The notes below the pieces were generated by a model that saw nothing but the letters and a program-made list of their open reading frames with translations, did no database searches and was not told where the DNA came from. Shown here in pieces: positions 1-9,164 of a stretch of 64,000 nt of DNA. Origin of the DNA: Ignavibacterium sp. (GTDB taxonomy: Bacteria > Bacteroidota > Ignavibacteria > Ignavibacteriales > Ignavibacteriaceae). The position numbers were made by a program, and so were the translations under genes. Each line of letters starts with the position of its first letter. Position 1 is the stretch's first letter. Location of the stretch: assembly GCA_018335755.1 (NCBI GenBank), contig JAGXRK010000045.1, forward strand, positions 372,001 through 436,000. Reading direction: 5' to 3'.

Positions 1-2
1 AA

Positions 3-830
3 GGCGGAACTGGAAAAACAACAGTTGCGTGTGGACTTGCTTCGGTTATTCCAAACAGCGCTTATATTGATTGTGACGTTGAAGAACCAAATGGTTATAT
101 TCTTTTAAAGCCTGAAATTAAAAAAGAAGAGACGGCTTATAAACTAATTCCAAAAATCAACCATGATAAATGCGATTTTTGTAATAAGTGTTCTGAGGTT
201 TGTGAATTTAATGCGCTTCTTAATCTGAAAACAGAAATTTACTTTCTAAATGAACTTTGTCATAGCTGTGGAGCGTGTGCTTACTTTTGTCCTCATCAAG
301 CAATTACAGAAGTAAAAAGAGAAACTGGTAAATTAAGAATTGGTGAAACATATAATAACGCTTTATTCTTCGATGCATTTCTGCGAATTGGTGAATCATC
401 AGCAGCTCAGCTTATAAAACAAATAAAAAACTCATATAAAGGAAATAGAACGGTTATTCTTGATTCCCCTCCAGGCACTTCCTGTTCAATGTTTGAAGCT
501 GTTAAAGATTCGGATTACTGTGTTCTTGTTACAGAATCAACACCGTTTGGTCTTAATGATCTTAAACTTGCAATAATTGTTTTAAGACAGATAAAAATAC
601 CATTCGGAATAGTTATAAATAAGTATGATGAACAATTCAAAAAGCTTGATGAATACATCCACGATAGCAAACTTACTCTTTTATTAAAAATTCCGTTCAG
701 AATGGATGTTGCTGAGAGCTATTCCACGGGGGATTTACCAACATTAATTATTGAAGATTATAAGAGTATGATATTAGATCTTTTTGATAAAGTACAAAAC
801 GAAATTCTTGAAAATGAATTTGCCTTATAA
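3..830 (+). CDS. MinD/Mrp-type P-loop ATPase with inserted 2x[4Fe-4S] ferredoxin domain (5' truncated by window edge)
   Basis: Open frame runs from the window edge: GGTGKTTVACGLASVIPNSAYIDCDVEEPNG, CDFCNKCSEVC, CHSCGACAYFCP, VILDSPPGTSCS. The listed ORF 489..830 is only its C-terminal part. Confidence 0.9.
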   Translation, partial: GGTGKTTVACGLASVIPNSAYIDCDVEEPNGYILLKPEIKKEETAYKLIPKINHDKCDFCNKCSEVCEFNALLNLKTEIYFLNELCHSCGACAYFCPHQAITEVKRETGKLRIGETYNNALFFDAFLRIGESSAAQLIKQIKNSYKGNRTVILDSPPGTSCSMFEAVKDSDYCVLVTESTPFGLNDLKLAIIVLRQIKIPFGIVINKYDEQFKKLDEYIHDSKLTLLLKIPFRMDVAESYSTGDLPTLIIEDYKSMILDLFDKVQNEILENEFAL

Positions 831-1692
831 AAATAATTTACAAATTGCGGTGCTCAGCGGTAAAGGTGGCACAGGTAAAACAACTATCTCCACAGCTTTA
901 TCTGAAATAGCCGAAAACAAAATTATTATAGACGCGGATGTTGATGCCGCCAATATGCATTTGGTTTTCAATTATTACATCAATTCTGAGTATGATTATT
1001 ACGGAGGAAAGAAAGCGGAAATAAATCAGGATAAATGTTCAAAATGTGGATTATGTAAAACAGTTTGCAGATTTGATGCTATTAAAGATTTTAAAGTAAA
1101 CAGGGCAAGTTGTGAAGGTTGTGGATTTTGTTTTCGTGTTTGTCCGGATCATGCAATTTCATTTTATGAATCAAAATCAGGAGTCTATTCAGAATGTGAA
1201 ATGGAAGATCAAACTAAATTTTACTTTGCTAAGCTTTTAGCCGGAGAAGGAAATTCCGGCAAGCTTGTTAGCGAAATTAAAAAGAAAGCTTATGAACAGG
1301 CAAAAGAAAATGTTAAATGGATAATTATTGATGGACCACCCGGAATTGGCTGTCCCGTTAATGCCAGTCTATCAGGAGTTGATTTTGTTGTAATAGTAAC
1401 TGAACCAACTCAGTCTGGTCTTCATGATTTAAAGAGATTAATCGAATTATTAAATTTATTCAAGGTTCCAAGCGGAGTAATAATAAATAAGCACAGCATC
1501 AACGATGAAGTTAGTAAAAGCATAGAAGAGTTTATTGATTCAGCAGGAATTAAACTTCTTGCAAAAATTCCTTTTGACAAAAACTTTATAAAAGCAGTTC
1601 AAAGCTCCAGATCAATAATTAATTATAATCCTTTGTACTTTGAAAAATTCAAATCGATCTGGAATGATATTCAACTAATGGTTTTAAACTAA
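814..1692 (+). CDS. MinD/Mrp-type P-loop ATPase with inserted ferredoxin domain
   Basis: LSGKGGTGKTTISTAL, CSKCGLCKTVC, CEGCGFCFRVCP, IIIDGPPGIGCP. ATG at 814 (MNLPYKNN) is preferred to the TTG at 784; it overlaps the upstream stop. Confidence 0.9.
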   Translation: MNLPYKNNLQIAVLSGKGGTGKTTISTALSEIAENKIIIDADVDAANMHLVFNYYINSEYDYYGGKKAEINQDKCSKCGLCKTVCRFDAIKDFKVNRASCEGCGFCFRVCPDHAISFYESKSGVYSECEMEDQTKFYFAKLLAGEGNSGKLVSEIKKKAYEQAKENVKWIIIDGPPGIGCPVNASLSGVDFVVIVTEPTQSGLHDLKRLIELLNLFKVPSGVIINKHSINDEVSKSIEEFIDSAGIKLLAKIPFDKNFIKAVQSSRSIINYNPLYFEKFKSIWNDIQLMVLN

Positions 1693-1703
1693 AAGGTTAC
1701 TTT

Positions 1704-2039
1704 ATGATAATAGCTATAACATCAACAGGCAACACACTTGATTCTAAAATAAGTGAAAAATTTGGCAGATGCAGATACTTCATAATAATAGATCCGGATA
1801 CAATGAATTTTGCGGCTTTTCAAAATCCTGCAGAACATATGCAAGGAGGAGCTGGTCCAAAGGCAGCGGAAATTATTATTAATAAACGAGCATCCGTTTT
1901 ATTAACAGGTCATGTTGGCGATAAGGCTGAAGAAGCCCTTAAAAAAGGTAATATAAAAATTTATGATCAGTTAACAGAAAATTTAAATGTGAAAGAAGCA
2001 CTTAACATTTATTTATCAAAACAAAAGCAAAAGATGTAA
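1704..2039 (+). CDS. NifB/NifX-like dinitrogenase iron-molybdenum cofactor biosynthesis family protein
   Basis: MIIAITSTGNTLDSKISEKFGRCRYFIIID...NPAEHMQGGAGPKAAEIIINKRASVLLTGHVG is typical of the COG1433 family; directly downstream of the two Mrp-like ATPases. Confidence 0.85.
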   Translation: MIIAITSTGNTLDSKISEKFGRCRYFIIIDPDTMNFAAFQNPAEHMQGGAGPKAAEIIINKRASVLLTGHVGDKAEEALKKGNIKIYDQLTENLNVKEALNIYLSKQKQKM

Positions 2040-2153
2040 AATGAAATCTGGATGATTAAAGCTAGTATTGGATGATAAATTATTTAACAGCCAGCTCATC
2101 AAACGATCGGCTTTAATTATTAATACTTTCATGCTAATTAAGAGGAAAATAAA

Positions 2154-2699
2154 TTGTACATACCATCAAGGATTTTTTTGACAAAAGGAGTTGGAAGACA
2201 TAAAGATTACCTCAGCTCTTTTGAACTCGCTCTTAGAAGCGCTGGAATAGAAATATGTAATCTAGTTGCTGTAAGCAGCATATTCCCACCGTCCTGCAAA
2301 CGGGTAAGCAGAGAAGAAGGTTTGAAGGAGTTAAAACCCGGACAAATAACATTCGCAGTAATGGCAAGAAATTCAACTAGTGAACCGAACAGATTAATTG
2401 CAGCATCGATTGGAGGAGCAATCCCTGCCGATAATACTCAGTATGGTTACCTTTCTGAATATCATCCATATGGAGTTACAGAAAAAAATGCAGGGGATTA
2501 TGCCGAAGATCTTGCAGCTCAAATGCTAGCTACTACTTTGGGAGTCGAATTTAACTCGGATGTAGATTGGAATGAACGAGAACAGGTTTTTAAAATGTCG
2601 GGTAAAATTGTTAAAACTTTTAACATCACTCAATCCGCTGAAGGTGATAAAACAGGAATTTGGACTACTGTTATCGCTGCGGCAATACTACTTCCTTGA
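2154..2699 (+). CDS. pyruvoyl-dependent arginine decarboxylase
   Basis: [61 protein letters not shown] resembles the PvlArgDC self-cleavage region. TTG start. Confidence 0.9.
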   Translation: MYIPSRIFLTKGVGRHKDYLSSFELALRSAGIEICNLVAVSSIFPPSCKRVSREEGLKELKPGQITFAVMARNSTSEPNRLIAASIGGAIPADNTQYGYLSEYHPYGVTEKNAGDYAEDLAAQMLATTLGVEFNSDVDWNEREQVFKMSGKIVKTFNITQSAEGDKTGIWTTVIAAAILLP

Positions 2700-2787
2700 A
2701 TTGATAAATAATGAATTCCTTAATTAATCGTGAGCAACTAAATTTGTAGAAAATAATTTAAATTTTAATTAGAAGGAATCTAATATT

Positions 2788-3249
2788 ATGGAAATTAAAG
2801 CTGTTCAGGATTTTTATCCCGATGATGTAGCACATTGTTACGGCTGTGGCAAATTAAATCAGTATGGTCATCAAATAAAAAGTTATTGGGATGGCAATGA
2901 AACTGCCGCAAGATTTACGCCCAAAGATTATCACACAGCAATTCCCGGATATGTATATGGGGGATTGATCGCATCGCTGATTGATTGTCATGGAACTGGG
3001 ACAGCTGCACTAGCAGCTTATCGTTCTGAAAACAAGGACTTTGACTCTCTTCCTGCGTTCAGATTTGTGACAGCATCACTCCAGATTGATTACTTAAAAC
3101 CAACTCCGATTGGTGTTGAACTTGAACTAAGAGGGAAAGTGATTGAGCTGAAAGGGAAAAAAGTTATTTCAGAAATTACGTTATCAGCAAACGGAAAGGT
3201 AACAGCAAAAGGAAAAGTTGTTGCGGTACAAATGCCTGAAAATATTTAG
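2788..3249 (+). CDS. PaaI-like hotdog-fold thioesterase
   Basis: HCYGCGKLNQYGHQIKSYWDG...VYGGLIASLIDCHGTGTAA...LQIDYLKPTP. Confidence 0.8.
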   Translation: MEIKAVQDFYPDDVAHCYGCGKLNQYGHQIKSYWDGNETAARFTPKDYHTAIPGYVYGGLIASLIDCHGTGTAALAAYRSENKDFDSLPAFRFVTASLQIDYLKPTPIGVELELRGKVIELKGKKVISEITLSANGKVTAKGKVVAVQMPENI

Positions 3250-3267
3250 AAAGAAGATGCGGTTAAA

Positions 3268-3888
3268 TTATTTACTTAAAACAACAAGATGACTTGTTGA
3301 GGGATTGTTCTTTATTTCTTGAAAAATTTTTAATCCGGTTTTTTCAGATAATCCCTTTAAACCATTTTGGGCAATATAAGTTTTAAAATTTGAGTAATGC
3401 TCTTTTCCGGCAGCATATTCAACTATTTCATTGAGCAGGCTCCACATTCCTTTTGTTCTTGGAGTAAGGTAGTCAATTAGAATAATATTTTTAGAAAACT
3501 TAGAAAGTTCCGATAATATTTGTTCTCTTAAACTTTCATCAATTTCGTGTATAACAAAAGAGAGAACGGCATAATCATATTTAATATAGTTTTCATTTAA
3601 ATGATTTAACACATCTGCGTGTATAAATTTAATATTTTTTTTAGGGCTCTTATTGAGTTTTTTATTAGCAAGTTCGATATTTCTTTGAGAAAGGTCAATG
3701 GCATCAACTTGACTGCATTTATCAGCAATTTGAAATGCAAGTCTGCCAGTGCCGCAGCCAACATCCAGTAAGGTGGAATTTTGTTTAATTATTTCTTTTA
3801 CAAGACCGAAAGACTTATCCTGGTTTGGTGCAATTACAATATCGTAAAACAAACCGTCATACCAGTGATTTTTATTTTTTGGGTGCAT
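3268..3888 (-). CDS. class I SAM-dependent methyltransferase
   Basis: LLDVGCGTGRLAFQIADKCSQVDAIDLSQRNIELA motif I. Confidence 0.85.
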   Translation of the reverse strand: MHPKNKNHWYDGLFYDIVIAPNQDKSFGLVKEIIKQNSTLLDVGCGTGRLAFQIADKCSQVDAIDLSQRNIELANKKLNKSPKKNIKFIHADVLNHLNENYIKYDYAVLSFVIHEIDESLREQILSELSKFSKNIILIDYLTPRTKGMWSLLNEIVEYAAGKEHYSNFKTYIAQNGLKGLSEKTGLKIFQEIKNNPSTSHLVVLSK

Positions 3889-3989
3889 GGTTATTTCAAA
3901 ATTTTAACTTGTTGTATGATTCAATAAGTTTAAATGTGATTCATAATTAATTTTCCTCTTAAGGAAAGAAATAAATAAGGATTCTTATT

Positions 3990-5351
3990 ATGAAAATACT
4001 TCTTACCCTTCTCGTGCTTTTTCTAATTAATTTTAACGTCAAATCACAGGATCATAGCGAATTTATTTCAGATGCTTTTAATTCGCCTCAGAAGGTTACA
4101 CAAACATGTCTTATGTGTCACGATGAAGCCGCACAGCAAATAATGAAATCCAATCACTGGACCTGGCTGAATGAAGAATTCACAACTGAAAAAAATGAGA
4201 CTGTACGGATCGGTAAACAGAATATTATAAATAATTTTTGTATTGCAGTTCCTTCTAATTATCCCAGATGTACAAGCTGCCATGCCGGATACGGCTGGAA
4301 CGATGCAGAATTCGATTTTAGCAATGAAGATAATGTTGACTGTCTTGTTTGTCACGATAACAGCGGAACATATAAAAAAATCCCTACAGGCGCGGGAATG
4401 CCCGATGAAAGTGTAGACCTTCTTTTGGTTGCACAAAGTGTAGGCAAAACTTCTCGCAATAACTGCGGGATTTGTCATTTTGATGGCGGTGGCGGAACAG
4501 GAGTTAAGCACGGTGATCTGGATGACAGCTTATACGATCCTGAATCTGAAACAGATTATCATATGGGAGTCTTAGGATTTGTTTGTACTGATTGCCACAC
4601 AACTAATGAACATAAAATAATGGGGGCGAGTCATGGTTCAATGGCCGCTAACCAAAATCATATTTATTGCACAGATTGTCATGATGAAGAAGTGCATAAA
4701 AGTGCAAATCTTAATAAACATGTTCAGGCAGTTGCCTGCGAAACATGTCATATTCCGGAATTTGCAAGAGTTATTCCAACCAAAACCTTTTGGGACTGGT
4801 CTTTGGCCGGTGAGGATAGACTGGAGGCAAAAGATGAATATGGAAGGGAAACTTATAGTAAGTTGAAAGGTGAATTTGTTTGGGCAAAAAATGTAATGCC
4901 AACATATAAATGGTATAATGGACAGGCCAACTATTATCGTTTCGGAGATAAAATTGAGCCATCAAAACCTGTTTTGTTAAATGAATTAACAGGCAGTATA
5001 AAAGATCCTAATTCAAAAATAGCACCATTCAAGGTTATGCGCGGCAAACAAATTTATGATTCAAAAAATAGTTATTTGATTGTTCCTAAACTTTTTGGTG
5101 AAAACGGTTATTGGAAAACATTTGACTGGAATCTTGCATCTGAAAATGGAATGAAAGAAATTGATCTTGATTACTCCGGTGAATACGGATTTGTTGAGAC
5201 AGAAATGTACTGGCCCATTAACCACATGGTTGTGTCAAAGGATAAAGCTCTTAAATGCACAAATTGTCATGGCCGAAGTGCGGATCGAATGGATTGGGAG
5301 GCTCTTGGTTATAGAGGTGACGCAATGGTTAAAAAAGGCAGAAAATTTTAG
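3990..5351 (+). CDS. octaheme c-type cytochrome, tetrathionate-reductase (OTR)-like family
   Basis: Signal peptide plus eight CXXCH motifs counted: CLMCH, CTSCH, CLVCH, CGICH, CTDCH, CTDCH, CETCH, CTNCH. Confidence 0.85.
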   Translation: MKILLTLLVLFLINFNVKSQDHSEFISDAFNSPQKVTQTCLMCHDEAAQQIMKSNHWTWLNEEFTTEKNETVRIGKQNIINNFCIAVPSNYPRCTSCHAGYGWNDAEFDFSNEDNVDCLVCHDNSGTYKKIPTGAGMPDESVDLLLVAQSVGKTSRNNCGICHFDGGGGTGVKHGDLDDSLYDPESETDYHMGVLGFVCTDCHTTNEHKIMGASHGSMAANQNHIYCTDCHDEEVHKSANLNKHVQAVACETCHIPEFARVIPTKTFWDWSLAGEDRLEAKDEYGRETYSKLKGEFVWAKNVMPTYKWYNGQANYYRFGDKIEPSKPVLLNELTGSIKDPNSKIAPFKVMRGKQIYDSKNSYLIVPKLFGENGYWKTFDWNLASENGMKEIDLDYSGEYGFVETEMYWPINHMVVSKDKALKCTNCHGRSADRMDWEALGYRGDAMVKKGRKF

Positions 5352-5361
5352 GGTAAAAACT

Positions 5362-6048
5362 TTATTTTATTTTTTCTTTATTCTGAACTGATCTTAAAGT
5401 TTTGGATTTCAGTTCAATTATCTCCTGCTGCTCTTCTTTAGATAATTGAACCTGTCTGAAGTTTAAATTCTGCTGCATCTCGTTGGATGGAGCAGGGGCA
5501 ACTATCCCTTCACTAATAGCTGTTTCATCTGTTGTCGATGAAACAGCTATTGGCAGTTCGTGGGTTATAGAATCAGGTGATTCTTCATCCATATCTAATT
5601 CATTCCTGCCTGTAATTTGAGTTTCAAGAGATAATGCCTTTGGAGCTTCGACTTCTTTTTTTCTGAATCTTACAGAACTTTTCTCCTCTGTTTGCACTTG
5701 CGGTTCTTCTGTTATTGCAGATGGTTCGGATTCAAGTAGTTGTATGTCATCTGTGGAGAATGAAATCAGATCGGTTCTTTCTTCAGGCTCAATCATAAAC
5801 GGATCCTGGTACTCGTTAGCGCTATTCTCAATTACAACAAAAAGAATAACAGCAGTTGCAGCAACTGCAAATGCAGGAACAAGTCTTACAGATAACTTTT
5901 TCCATAACGATTGTTTTTCCTGAGTATCTGATGAATTTATTTTGTTCCAAACTTTTTGTTCTAAACCAACAGGTGCATCTATTCTTTTCAGATTCTTTAA
6001 ATCATCAATCAAATTCTTGTGCTTATTTTCATCATTTTCGGAATACAT
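5362..6048 (-). CDS. single-pass membrane protein, putative anti-sigma factor
   Basis: One TM segment (LVPAFAVAATAVILFVVI), extracytoplasmic acidic region; immediately downstream of an ECF sigma gene on the same strand. Confidence 0.6.
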   Translation of the reverse strand: MYSENDENKHKNLIDDLKNLKRIDAPVGLEQKVWNKINSSDTQEKQSLWKKLSVRLVPAFAVAATAVILFVVIENSANEYQDPFMIEPEERTDLISFSTDDIQLLESEPSAITEEPQVQTEEKSSVRFRKKEVEAPKALSLETQITGRNELDMDEESPDSITHELPIAVSSTTDETAISEGIVAPAPSNEMQQNLNFRQVQLSKEEQQEIIELKSKTLRSVQNKEKIK

Positions 6049-6056
6049 TTTTCAAC

Positions 6057-6755
6057 CTAATCTTTATATATATGTTTTAGCAATTTCTGAAGCTGTGCTC
6101 TTCCTCTGTTTATTCTTGATTTTACTGTGCCGACTTCAATGCCGAGAATCTCTGAAATTTCTTCGTAAGATAATTCCTGAATATCTCTTAAAATAACCGC
6201 TACACGGTAAACTTCTTTCACTTTGAGCAGCGCCTTCTGAATTATCTCATCTTTAATTCCACTATCAGTCACATCATCCGGTCTATAATTATTATCCGGT
6301 ATATCGAAAGTCTGATGGTCTTCGCCGTAATCATTTATTGAAAAAAAATTTCTTCGTTTTCTTCGTCTGTATTCGCTTCGTGCAAGGTTACCGGCTATTG
6401 TATAAATCCAGGTATTAAACTTAGCTAACGAGCTGTATGAATCTTTGTACCTAAAAACTTTAATAAATGTTTCCTGAACAACATCTGTACATGACTCATA
6501 ATCACCTAGAAAACGATAAACAAAATTCATTAATGGATTTTTAAATCGTTCAATGAGAATTTCAAAAGCTTCTTCATTTCCGTTTTGCTGGAATTCAAGA
6601 ATCAGTTCTTCATCACTAAACTGGTGTAAATCTTTTTCCACTAAGCCGTGTTTATACTTTCCGAAAGTGAATAATGTTTCAAATCTTTTTGAAAAAATAA
6701 CTAAATATTGGGAATTTGAGAAGTGTTGGGAATTTAATGGTTTTAAGCAAACCAT
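6057..6755 (-). CDS. ECF-type RNA polymerase sigma factor
   Basis: FVYRFLGDYESCTDVVQETFIKVFRYKDSY..FNTWIYTIAGNLARSEYRRRKRR...LRDIQELSYEEISEILGIEVGTVKSRINRGRAQLQKLL. The true start may be GTG at 6641 (VEKDLHQFSDEEL). Confidence 0.92.
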   Translation of the reverse strand: MVCLKPLNSQHFSNSQYLVIFSKRFETLFTFGKYKHGLVEKDLHQFSDEELILEFQQNGNEEAFEILIERFKNPLMNFVYRFLGDYESCTDVVQETFIKVFRYKDSYSSLAKFNTWIYTIAGNLARSEYRRRKRRNFFSINDYGEDHQTFDIPDNNYRPDDVTDSGIKDEIIQKALLKVKEVYRVAVILRDIQELSYEEISEILGIEVGTVKSRINRGRAQLQKLLKHIYKD

Positions 6756-6835
6756 GAATTTGTCATAAATTATTCCGCCTCATTTTTAATAAAACTGGTA
6801 AAAAGCTTAACTTTACCCGCAAAATCAGGAGATAT

Positions 6836-7186
6836 ATGTCAAAAATCACTATTTACGAAAAACCCACCTGTACAACCTGCAGAAAAGTTGCAAAAGCATT
6901 AGAAGAAAACGGGGTGGATTTTAATAAAGTTAATTACTTTATCGACCCGTTCACTAAGACAAAACTAAAATCTCTTTTAAGGAAAATGGGAATGAAGCCT
7001 TCGGAACTTCTCAGAACAAACGAAAAAGAGTACAAGGAGCTTGATCTGAAAAACAGAAATTACTCCGAAGAAGAAGTACTTAACCTGATGATTGAAAATC
7101 CAAACCTTGTTCAAAGACCCATTGTTGAAAAAGAAGATAAAGCTATTCTTGCCCGTCCGCCGGAAAGGATCAACGAACTTTTTTAG
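6836..7186 (+). CDS. ArsC/Spx-family thioredoxin-fold protein (arsenate reductase-like)
   Basis: ITIYEKPTCTTCRKVAKALEENGVDF...RPIVEKEDKAILARPPERI. Confidence 0.85.
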   Translation: MSKITIYEKPTCTTCRKVAKALEENGVDFNKVNYFIDPFTKTKLKSLLRKMGMKPSELLRTNEKEYKELDLKNRNYSEEEVLNLMIENPNLVQRPIVEKEDKAILARPPERINELF

Positions 7187-7264
7187 TTTCATTTAAGAAG
7201 ATTGGCATCGTTTTTAAAACTTTAAATGACCTGCCATTTGTTAAACAGATTAATTGATTTAATG

Positions 7265-7288
7265 ACCTGCCTGCTGGCAAAGGCAGGT
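7265..7288. repeat. small hairpin repeat acctgcct-N8-aggcaggt
   Basis: 8-bp perfect inverted repeat with 8-nt loop in intergenic DNA. Confidence 0.6.
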
Positions 7289-7415
7289 TGGATGATTGAT
7301 TTTTCAATACAATCTAATGACTAATAATGATAACCGATGACTATCAAATAATATGATTTAGCTTTAATTCATTGCAACAAACTCTGTAATATTACATCTG
7401 GTCTATAGTAGCGTC

Positions 7416-8279
7416 CTACCCTTCCTTCAACAATTCTTCCTTAGCTTTTTTCAATTGCTCTATTTGTTCCTTGGAAAGCTTTGGATATTCAGATTTAAGT
7501 TTTTTCATTGCATCCACAATTATTTCCGAGACAACTAACCTCATAAACCACTTTTTATCAGCAGGAATAACAAACCAGGGGGTATGTCTTTTACTGGTTG
7601 CCGAGATTGCCTCTTCATATGCTTTCTGATAATCATTCCAAAAACCCCTTTCTTTAAGATCAGCAGAGGAAAACTTCCAGTTCTTTGCAGGATCATCAAT
7701 TCTTGAAAGAAATCTTTTCTTCTGTTCTTCTTTAGATAAGTGAAGGTAAAATTTGAGAATAATTATTCCGCTTTCATAACAATACTTTTCAAAATCATTT
7801 ATTTGACGATATCGCTGTTCCCATATATTGTCATTTACAAATTGTTCTGGCAGTTTTTGAAATTTAATAAGATTATGTACACGAACAACAAGAACCTCTT
7901 CATAATGCGATCGGTTAAAAATTCCTATTCTGCCTCGTTCAGGTAGTGCTTTATTAATTCTCCATAAATATCCGTGATCAAGTTCTTCTGCAGAGGGCTG
8001 CTTGAAGCTGTAAACCTGTGTTCCCTGTGGATTAACTCCGGACATCACATGTTTAATTGTACCATCTTTTCCGGCAGCATCCATAGCCTGAAAAACAAGC
8101 AGAAGTGAATACCGGTCCTGTGCATATAGTTGACTTTGAAGTTCCCTCATTTTTTTTATGTTTTCCAGAAGTAGTTTTTTTCCTTCACCCTTGGATTTAA
8201 GATTTGCTGTATAAGCAGTATCAATTTTAGAGAGGTCTAATTTGGAATTTGGTTTGACTAAAAATCGGTTGAGATTCAT
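7416..8279 (-). CDS. polyphosphate kinase 2 family protein (PPK2)
   Basis: LLLVFQAMDAAGKDGTIKHVMSGVNPQGTQVYSFKQPS...WRINKALPERGRIGIFNRSHYEEVLVVRVH. Confidence 0.92.
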   Translation of the reverse strand: MNLNRFLVKPNSKLDLSKIDTAYTANLKSKGEGKKLLLENIKKMRELQSQLYAQDRYSLLLVFQAMDAAGKDGTIKHVMSGVNPQGTQVYSFKQPSAEELDHGYLWRINKALPERGRIGIFNRSHYEEVLVVRVHNLIKFQKLPEQFVNDNIWEQRYRQINDFEKYCYESGIIILKFYLHLSKEEQKKRFLSRIDDPAKNWKFSSADLKERGFWNDYQKAYEEAISATSKRHTPWFVIPADKKWFMRLVVSEIIVDAMKKLKSEYPKLSKEQIEQLKKAKEELLKEG

Positions 8280-8450
8280 TTTTATCCTAATTTGAAATTC
8301 GACTTAGGGAAACTTAATAATTTTTTTGAAGAGATGCGGGAGGAAGGAATTTAATTTTTTTAAATTTAATTATAAGTAACGTCTGCAATATTACTTTAAT
8401 ACTTACTTCGTTAATAAACTTCGGCCAAACTCTGCTTAGTTCAGCATTTG

Positions 8451-9095
8451 TTAATATTTCTGCACGAGTCTTTCCTTCAATGCCTTGGCAACAGCCTGTG
8501 ACTTTGAATGTACATGCAGCTTGTCATAAATATTGCGTATATGTGCCCTGATAGTATAGGTACTTAAAAAAAGTTTCTCTGCTATTGCTTTATTATCAAA
8601 ACCCTGAATCAGAAAATCGAGTACTTCTATCTCCCTTTGTGTCAGGTTATAATCTGATTTAGGAGGCGGAATATACTGTTTAAACATTTCCAAAACTCTT
8701 CGTGCAATATGCGGTGACATTGGAGAAGAACCGCCGAATGCCTGTTCTACAACATCGTGAAGACGATCGGGTAACACCGGTTTTGTTATATATCCGCATG
8801 CACCGGCACAAATTGCCTGGAAAACATTTTCATCATCTTCAAATACAGAAAGTATAACTATTTGAACACTTGGATGTGTAATTTTAATTTGACGTGTTGC
8901 CTCTATTCCATTCATACCGGGAAGTTCAATATCCATTATTATAACGTCCGGCTGAATATCATCATAGGATTCAATCAGTTCTTCTGCGGTTTCATACGCT
9001 CCAACAACTTCAAATTGTTGTGCAGACCCTAGTACATAAGTTGTACCTATTCTCAAATCCTTGTTATCTTCAACTAAAGCCACTGAAATGGGCAT
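8451..9095 (-). CDS. NarL/LuxR-family response regulator
   Basis: Receiver domain (ALVEDNKDLR..VIIMDIELPGMNGIEATRQIK) plus LuxR HTH (LTQREIEVLDFLIQGFDNKAIAEKLFLSTYTIRAHIRNIYDKLHV). Confidence 0.93.
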   Translation of the reverse strand: MPISVALVEDNKDLRIGTTYVLGSAQQFEVVGAYETAEELIESYDDIQPDVIIMDIELPGMNGIEATRQIKITHPSVQIVILSVFEDDENVFQAICAGACGYITKPVLPDRLHDVVEQAFGGSSPMSPHIARRVLEMFKQYIPPPKSDYNLTQREIEVLDFLIQGFDNKAIAEKLFLSTYTIRAHIRNIYDKLHVHSKSQAVAKALKERLVQKY

Positions 9096-9164
9096 AAATT
9101 TTTCCTTAGTTTTATCAAATCTCAGTCAAAAAAACAGAAACTTCCATAGAACATTTGTTCTATT

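Noticed and set aside
4068-4511. 147-aa antisense ORF opposite the octaheme cytochrome
   Set aside because: Opposite a strongly supported coding frame; Cys/Ile-rich chance ORF.
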